A stretch of 64,000 nt of DNA, from contig JAIXMO010000035.1 of the NCBI GenBank assembly GCA_025677825.1, forward strand, positions 186,001 to 250,000, read 5' to 3'. This DNA is from Helicostylum pulchrum (Eukaryota; Mucoromycota; Mucoromycetes; Mucorales; Mucoraceae). Within the stretch, counting starts at the first letter, position 1. The number at the start of each line of letters is the position of its first letter. Shown here one piece after another: positions 58,021-64,000 of this stretch. The position numbers and the translations under genes were made by a program. The notes under the pieces were generated by a model that saw only the letters and a program-made list of their open reading frames with translations, made no database searches and was not told the origin of the DNA.

Positions 58021-59947
58021 TTAAAATTCGAAAGTTTCGTTATGTACGTCAAAGTCATGTCGAATAGCTTCGTTAATTACAGTTCTAGTAAATAACATCG
58101 AGCCACACGCGTGTGCCCAAACGGTTTGTTTAGGGTTGCTTGTCTTGATCTTGTCCATGTCAGTGCTGATATTGGGCCTTACGCCATAGATGATTTGGAA
58201 GCCATTGAGATCTTTTGGGAGATCAGGACCTTCGTTCATACGAGTAACAAAAATAGAAACATGGAGTTGGATATTTTGAATACCGTTCTTAGCTTTATCT
58301 ACCCAGTAAGTGAACATGTCTATAAAAGGATTGATCTCATCTATTTTAATCGTATTAGTATTATATTTTCTAATGATTATAAAAAAAAAACCGTACCAAA
58401 TGAACGGATAGCCCAAGTAAGATAAATGTGTTCAATGGCTACTGTTTTAATACCGTCTGATCTACGCTCAATACAATCTTTTACAATAGCCAATGCAGGA
58501 GTGATACCGATACCAGCGGCAAACAAGGCCATAACTTGATAGTCTTGATATTCGAGGTGAGGGCCGTATGGGCCATCGATTCTAACACCAAGCTCTTCAT
58601 TAGCAGCAGCAGCCTTAAGCAAATCACGAGTTTTTCCACCCAAGGCCTTAATGTGGAAAGAACCGACTGTGGTAGATTCTTCATTCGAATAATTATTGGC
58701 GCGACGACGAAGATTTGAAACATCTGATAATGAATCTGTATCTGAAGTACTTACTGAGGCTGATGCTTTCTTTTCATTTCCAGCAGCTTTTTCAGTGCTA
58801 CCAATCACACGTTCTTCAATGACAGAATCAGTTATAGACTGGTTATTGTTGACACGGAATGTTTCGGAGACGGTAAGAGGATGCCAGTTAGCATACTCCC
58901 AAAGTTTGCGACCCCCGTCTCTAACGATGGAAACAAAATAATATTGACCGGGCTTGAATCTATTGAGACTAGTATTTTCGAATAAAATTCTGACAATACC
59001 TTCTTGAACCGCAGAGTAAGGCAAGACTTGATCTACCTTGATATAGGATGACTTGATATACCATGATTGGTAAGAACGGATAACACGATCCACAAACCAG
59101 AGTATAAGAGCAGGCACAAAGAAAGCTAAACAAGTATGCTCGTGCCAGCAAGCGAATCCAACACCAACAATCATACCAAAGACATGAGTATAGTAAAAGA
59201 CTTCGAAGTAGTTACGACGAATGTATTCTAATGAAGTGGCAAACATGAGAAGGAAACCCAACATAGAGACAGTACCTGAAGTATATTCAGCATTATAGAA
59301 GAGAGCATCGGCAGGAGCAAAATGCTTGATATAACCCTTATACCTATATCAAAAATACAATTATTAATCACCAAAGAAAAAGATAAAATAATTGTATAAT
59401 TTACTTACATACGCCACCCGAAGTGGGGGAGAAACTGAGCCATACCTACACGAGCAATCCAACGATGGAAAGGAAGGAGTTCTTCAACTGTAAAACCTGA
59501 CATTCTTGGTAAAACAGAATTTCTTTGAGCGAGGAAGAATACGAACCCCCAATTGACCATTCCAACAAAAGCGGCACGACGATCAAATTGACCGATAGCA
59601 GGAAGAACATATCCCATACCGTCATTTAACTTGAACGGAGCAAAGAATATGAAGAGCATATTGATAACCACAAATAAAGTCATACCAATGATATGTTTGA
59701 CAGCAATCATTTCAGTAACGAAAGGAATACGAATAACCATATTCATATAAGAAAGGAATTTGGAGTGTACCACCGGTTTAAACACCTTTGCGTCATTGCC
59801 AGCAATTCTTGCTTGTCTCACCTTGTAGACACGGATTTTGTTTATTTGATAACCAATGCAGTAAATAGCAAACAAAGCCCAGCAAAAGAAAGCATAGGAT
59901 ATACCGCAAACAAAAAAGTTTGACGTACTTCTAATAGTGTACCCCAT
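58021..59947 (-). CDS. Ferric reductase/NADPH-oxidase-like transmembrane oxidoreductase
   Basis: Predicted 594 residues, three exons on the minus strand: 59947-59409, 59343-58397, 58319-58021. The membrane half has two haem-coordinating His pairs with the usual 13-residue spacing: FHRWIARVGMAQFLPHF and YTHVFGMIVGVGFACWHEH. The FAD motif is HPLTVSE; the NAD(P)H-binding part has GPYGPHLE and the glycine loop AAGIGITPALA. The C-terminal HACGSMLFT block carries the conserved Cys-Gly. It moves electrons from NAD(P)H across the membrane to Fe3+ or another acceptor. A Ser/Glu/Lys-rich loop (about 120 nt around 58730-58850) interrupts the flavin domain. Ferric reductase is preferred over NOX because EF-hands and NOX-specific loops are not seen, but the two are close. 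Confidence 0.9.
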
Positions 59948-62036
59948 TTTTATTTTAGAAGAAAAAGGAAAACTTTATTCAGATTTTTTTTTTTTTCTTT
60001 TATCTGGTATATATATCCAAAAAAGTCAAATTTATATTGCCCAATGAAAAAGTATTTTTTTTTTTTCTTTATCTGATTTTTATTCACTGGGGCATCATTT
60101 AAGCGTTACACAGTATAAAATCTTGTTGTATTAAAGTCGAGTCCCGGTAATTGCATACATTGGCAATATATTACAGTAAAAACAAAAAAAATCATCATAC
60201 AATTGATGTATACATATATATAAAAAAAAGGAATTAAACTTTTCGTTTAAAGTTAAATGAGCATATGATTAAAATGAAATCTGATATCTTTTTTCGTAAG
60301 GGAGATCTTTTTTGAATTTTAGATCCGTTTAAGTATATATACTTCAAATCGAGTTTAGTTTGTCGACAAGTGGAATTATCAGATCCTTCCATGTACTCAG
60401 TTTAAAGAGCCTTCTTAAATTACCTATTTCATTTAATCTATTTCACACTTTCCATTTTTCCGATAAAATATTAGCTGTCTTGTTTTATCCTGGGATCAAT
60501 CATTTTACCAGTAACAAACTTTTTTTTAAAAATATAATATATAATGCATCTTCTAAAGCCACTGGTTATTGACACTTTCAACCTTAAATCATCTATCATT
60601 TGACGTCTGAATAAATAGTGTTACCCGCATTGTTTTCTAATAGCGAATGCTATCGTGCAAAAAAAAACATTATCTGATTTTAAAACTGTTACGTATATTA
60701 CCGGTCGATCTTGTAGGTAATTATAGTTTGTGGACACATATGACACTTGTGAACGGCCATATTATTTTGCCAATCAAAAAGTACAACAGTTGTTTCCTTT
60801 TAAAGCAAACCAGCCTGACGTGATACCTTTGAAAAAGGTTTTCCGGGTAATATATAAAGTTTGCAGCTTCGCTTTAAATTGTAATAGGAATTCACTGGTT
60901 CAAAAAACGAAAAAAAGCTAAGAACAAGAAAATTTATTACGCATATAGATGTCGGTTATTTTTTTTTAGAAAAAAAAATGAAAGTGAAAAAAATACGGGT
61001 ATTGATACACAAAGAACATGATCCCACTTTAAGATAAAGTACTTTACGCCTGCCATTCTTCGTCCATTGGATATATAAATAAGGTATTACTATTCGTGTA
61101 TCACCGCAGATGTCGCATATCAATAAATACTAGTTGATTATGCATGTGTATCACTCTCAGCTCATCTCTGTTTCAAATAAACATTTTGTCGAGATGGTAT
61201 TATTTAACGAGTGCATATTCTAGTAAATGGTATTTTTGGAAAGCCAAAAATACCATTAAACCATATAACTAACGATGTATGTACTATATGAGTACTCTTT
61301 GAGACCGCTTTAAGTATCTCTTCGTTACTTTATTTATTTATTTGAAAATAACCGGCAACAATATTTAATCTGATTTGTGAAAACTGGGTAATGATATATT
61401 ATGCATATAAGACAATTGGTAGGTGCTCTAAAAGTATTAAATAGCTTAGTGTAAGCATAAACTAATGTTGAATTGGAAAACTATCGCTCTTTAGCAATCT
61501 CGAATAGAAAATGACAGCGTTTTAATTTCGTTTTTTTTCCCAATAATCTTTATCTGATCGTGCTGAATTTCAGCATATTACTAACTAATTAATGAATAAG
61601 GTTACTAACTATCATCTCTTAGCATCTCAACTATACAAAATTGATTCTTTTACATATTCTGTATTAAAACCATATCTTGTTTACCCGAAAGACTCACTTG
61701 AACCGATTGAACACTCTTTCGCCCTTCGGATAGGGACTTCCTAAACAGCCCGTTCGATAATTGGGGTTCCAGAGCCTGGCAGGCATATTCAATAAGATTT
61801 ATATTGGTTATTAAAAACATATTTGTTTTTGACTTGAAAGGAAAAGGACGTGTATGTTATTGTATCAAACGCAACTTTTACAGGCGGTTTATATTTTTCA
61901 CGTTCTTTCTCGGTATTTTTCTTTGCCCGAAATCCAGGCTGTATACGTCACGAAATAGCAATTCAGAAAAAAAACCCCAGGCCAACCCTTTCATTCGGAA
62001 TTGTTTTAAATCTTTTTTTCCGAAAATATATAAAAT
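59948..62036. other. Intergenic region, mostly featureless
   Basis: 2.1 kb. Left end is the promoter of the ferric reductase-like gene. Small open frames at 60360-60572 and 60730-60921 (+) lack features. A GC-richer stretch at about 61690-62010 has open frames on the minus strand (see next entry). No RNA gene recognised. Confidence 0.4.
61698..61820 (-). other. Exon-like open frame with start codon and splice donor
   Basis: On the minus strand an ATG at 61820 opens 41 codons (IEYACQALEPQLSNGLFRK, then KSLSEGRKSVQSVQ) that end exactly at a GTGAGT donor. Upstream on the same strand (62010-61850) there are two overlapping frames, one Lys/Glu-rich. This may be the remains of a small spliced gene. 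No downstream exon was found and no family recognised. Confidence 0.25.
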
Positions 62037-62339
62037 ATGCCTGCACCACTGAAGCGTTCCGGATTACAAAACGAAGTTATCAGCTTTTACAGACAATGCT
62101 TTAGAGCAGTCCGAGAAAAACCATTGGTAATAAAACAAATTATATTTGTAATGATAACCAAAAGTGTAACACATCCTCTGTAGGAAACTCGACCCCGTTT
62201 TCATGCATTTATTCGTAAAGAATTCAAAGAGCATAATATTAGAAGATCCGATTTTACCACTATAGAATATATGTTGAGAAAAGGAAGAAAGCAATTTGAC
62301 ACATACTCTCAAAAAGGTGTCAAAGATGTTCACCTTTAA
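62037..62339 (+). CDS. SDH6: Succinate dehydrogenase assembly factor 1 (LYR protein, Sdh6/SDHAF1)
   Basis: Predicted 81 residues in two exons (62037-62126, 62184-62339). It starts MPAPLKRSGLQNEVISFYRQ; the FYR motif takes the place of the LYR tripeptide. RPRFHAFIRKEFKEH, IRRSDFTTIEYMLRKGRKQ and the end GVKDVHL match SDHAF1-type proteins, with the expected small size. It acts in the mitochondrial matrix, protecting or delivering Fe-S clusters to the Sdh2 subunit of complex II. The 3' end converges on the CX9C gene 100 bp away. Confidence 0.9.
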
Positions 62340-62439
62340 AAGCCAAATACCATTATATTGTATATATACACTTTTCATTTATTACTATTAAAAAAAGGCT
62401 AGATATCGTAATAATTAACTCTTTTGGGGAAAAAAAAAT

Positions 62440-62882
62440 CTATTCAGTCTTTGTTGGTTCTTCCTTGACAGGAGCAACGGGTTTAGGGTTTTGTGCTTCG
62501 GTCTTTTCTTTTTGTTCGTCGCGGTAAGCGATGGAAGTAGCTTCGGTACAGAAATACAACTCCTTTAATACTTGAACACATTGCTCGGGATCTTCGGAAT
62601 TAGCACTTAAACATCTGTCATAAGCATTGATTTGAAGTGTACAACGTTCCTTTACGTATTTTAAAATACCAACACTATAATATAGTTGACATGGTTAAAA
62701 ATAAATACATGTCAAAAAAAAAAGAAAGGTGTACTTTACTTGTCTTCAGAACACTTTGTTAAAGCCTTCTTTTGTTGCATACAACTTTTATCCCAAGTAT
62801 GAGGATAGTTTTCGATACATTTTTGATACATTTCTAATTGAAGAGCGCATTTTTGGCGAACTTGATCAAGTGTATCTTCCAT
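62440..62882 (-). CDS. Double twin-CX9C intermembrane-space protein (CHCHD5/Mix14-like)
   Basis: Predicted 125 residues, two exons on the minus strand: 62882-62740, 62674-62440. Four CX9C motifs are visible: CALQLEMYQKC, CMQQKKALTKC, CTLQINAYDRC and CVQVLKELYFC, i.e. two coiled-coil-helix-coiled-coil-helix units. This two-domain arrangement is that of CHCHD5 and yeast Mix14 (Mic14), substrates of the Mia40 disulfide relay in the mitochondrial intermembrane space. The C-terminal 35 residues are Lys/Glu/Pro-rich and probably disordered. The exact role of this family is unsettled. Confidence 0.88.
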
Positions 62883-63884
62883 TTTTTTTTTTCTTAAAAG
62901 ATACAAAGTCAAAAGTACAAGGTTTCCCTTCTTTTTAAAAAAATATTCTTAATTTTTTGAAAACCGCGCCAATTACGGGAATAATCTTACTGTTAAAAAA
63001 AAATAGCTCTATTTTTTTTTTCTAGCTCTTGTGTGTTTACCCTCTAGAGCATTTTTTACACTTCGCTGTGGTTTTTTGTTTTATCTGTGAGTATGTAACC
63101 TCAGGGTATACTTAGTGTACTTCTCCCGAAAAAAAAGGTCGCACATATACACGGCGTTTAAATAAACACCGGGAGAAAGAGATGGTTACTTTTTTTTATT
63201 TTCAAAATCTACGCTTTCTTTTTTTAAAAAAAAAAAGGATGCACTACCACCTACAATTTTTTTTTTACTCCCTAAAGCACAAGAGTGTAAAAATAACCGC
63301 AGAAAAAAAAAGGAAGGATTAAGGAGAGATGAAAGATACATTTTCTTTTTACGTGACAGATTTACAATGAAAAATAAATTTATTTATAAAATGTTGTACA
63401 AAGACTTATAATTAGATTCAAATAAGCGAACAAATTACTTTACTTTGATTGATAAATGTATCTTTAGAAGTAAAAAAGTTGTTTTAGGTTTAAAAAAAAT
63501 AAGCATCAAGCACTAAGCAAAGTGTTATATGTAAAATAGACGGAAAAGTAAGTATCTAAAATGCGAAATGCAATTTAACTAGGTGCTATTAGGTCATCGA
63601 GATAATGTGCACAGAATACATTTTAATAATAGCTTCTTTTTTAAATAGTAAAATGAACAAAAAATTAATTTTATTGTTTCATGAAAATATATATATAATA
63701 TGTGTAAATGTGTTATGATACTTGTTTTAGTTATTTATCCTTTTTATATATATTCGAGTCTAGAATAGCACAGGGAAAAAGAAAAATAAAGTAGGGGGGG
63801 AAAGGATAGATTAATAATAAATATAAAAAAGTACGAAATCATATTTTTAATAACTTTTTTTTTTCTCGTTCGTCTATTGTCTAT
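62883..63884. other. Intergenic, AT-rich
   Basis: Promoter of the CX9C gene on the left and 3' flank of the truncated gene on the right. Many T/A runs; no gene seen. Confidence 0.5.
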
Positions 63885-64000
63885 TTAATGAATAGCCATA
63901 TAAGCAACTAAAGCACCACCAAATGTTAAAATAGACTTAATTGCAAGCTTATCTGACCCAGAAGAAACGGTAGCTGTATTAGCATCAGTATTTGAGGGAC
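63885..64000 (-). CDS. C-terminal end of a truncated gene, possible GPI-anchor or tail-anchor signal
   Basis: The gene runs off the right edge; only the last 37 codons are visible (stop TAA at 63887-63885). They read SNTDANTATVSSGSDK followed by AIKSILTFGGALVAYMAIH, a Ser/Thr-rich stretch, small residues, then a hydrophobic tail of about 15-18 residues at the very C-terminus. That pattern fits a GPI-attachment signal of a cell-wall or secreted protein, or a tail anchor. The frame was chosen because it is the only one open across this stretch with a protein-like end. Confidence 0.45.
   Translation of the reverse strand, partial: PSNTDANTATVSSGSDKLAIKSILTFGGALVAYMAIH

Noticed and set aside
1..64000. 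tRNA, rRNA, snRNA genes, CRISPR arrays and intact transposons
   Set aside because: No A/B-box pairs, rRNA core sequences, U-snRNA signatures, regular spacer repeats, or transposase/reverse-transcriptase motifs were found by eye. A covariance-model search would be the decisive test.

Overview
ORGANISM. The window is nuclear DNA from a filamentous fungus. It is AT-rich, full of long A/T homopolymers and simple repeats, and its genes carry many short introns (mostly 45-90 nt, GTAAGT-like donors, TAG/CAG acceptors). The gene set (Argonaute, two-membrane-span SREBP, Iml1/DEPDC5, Mlx-like bHLH-zipper, plasma-membrane-type Ca2+ ATPase, ferric reductase) and the intron density point to an early-diverging fungus, most likely Mucoromycota (Mucorales-like). 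That placement is inference from gene content; no rRNA, tRNA or other diagnostic marker was recognised. LAYOUT. 0-3 kb: two diverged tandem copies of a small unknown gene, both frameshifted. 3-6 kb (+): Kin4-like kinase with a KA1-type tail. 6.5-9.8 kb (-): SREBP/Sre1 transcription factor. 12 kb (+): small lysine-rich protein. 13.3-19.8 kb (-): Argonaute directly followed upstream by a PMC1-type Ca2+ pump, 122 bp apart. 20.3-21.3 kb (-): unknown acidic/serine-rich protein. 22.2-23.5 kb (+): PI31 proteasome regulator. 24.3-26.1 kb (-): CofD/YvcK-like protein. 26.1-32.4 kb: an accessory island of decayed genes whose splice sites survive but whose frames are broken. 32.5-37.6 kb (+): Ysc84/Lsb3 SYLF-SH3 protein, Ariadne RBR ubiquitin ligase, DEDDy 3'-5' exonuclease. 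37.9-41 kb (-): SCP2-domain protein and acyl-CoA oxidase. 42.5-44 kb (+): stomatin-like protein 2. 45.7-47 kb (+): Mlx-like bHLH-zipper. 48.6-54.4 kb (-): Iml1. 54.7 kb (+): small unknown basic protein. 55.2-58 kb: second region of decayed coding fragments. 58-60 kb (-): ferric reductase-like oxidoreductase. 62-62.9 kb: SDHAF1/Sdh6 (+) and a double twin-CX9C protein (-), convergent. 63.9 kb to the edge (-): C-terminal end of a truncated gene. THEMES. Most intact genes are conserved eukaryotic housekeeping or regulatory genes with no operon-like logic. Local pairings worth noting are the SCP2 protein beside acyl-CoA oxidase (peroxisomal lipid oxidation) and two mitochondrial assembly/import proteins tail to tail. 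Membrane-lipid and nutrient sensing recur (SREBP, Mlx-like factor, Iml1, Kin4-like kinase). The lineage-specific material lies in the decayed islands at 0-1.8, 26.1-32.4, 55.2-58 and 60-62 kb. Exon boundaries below were placed by hand from splice-site consensus plus frame continuity; each listed gene model sums to an intact reading frame unless stated otherwise.
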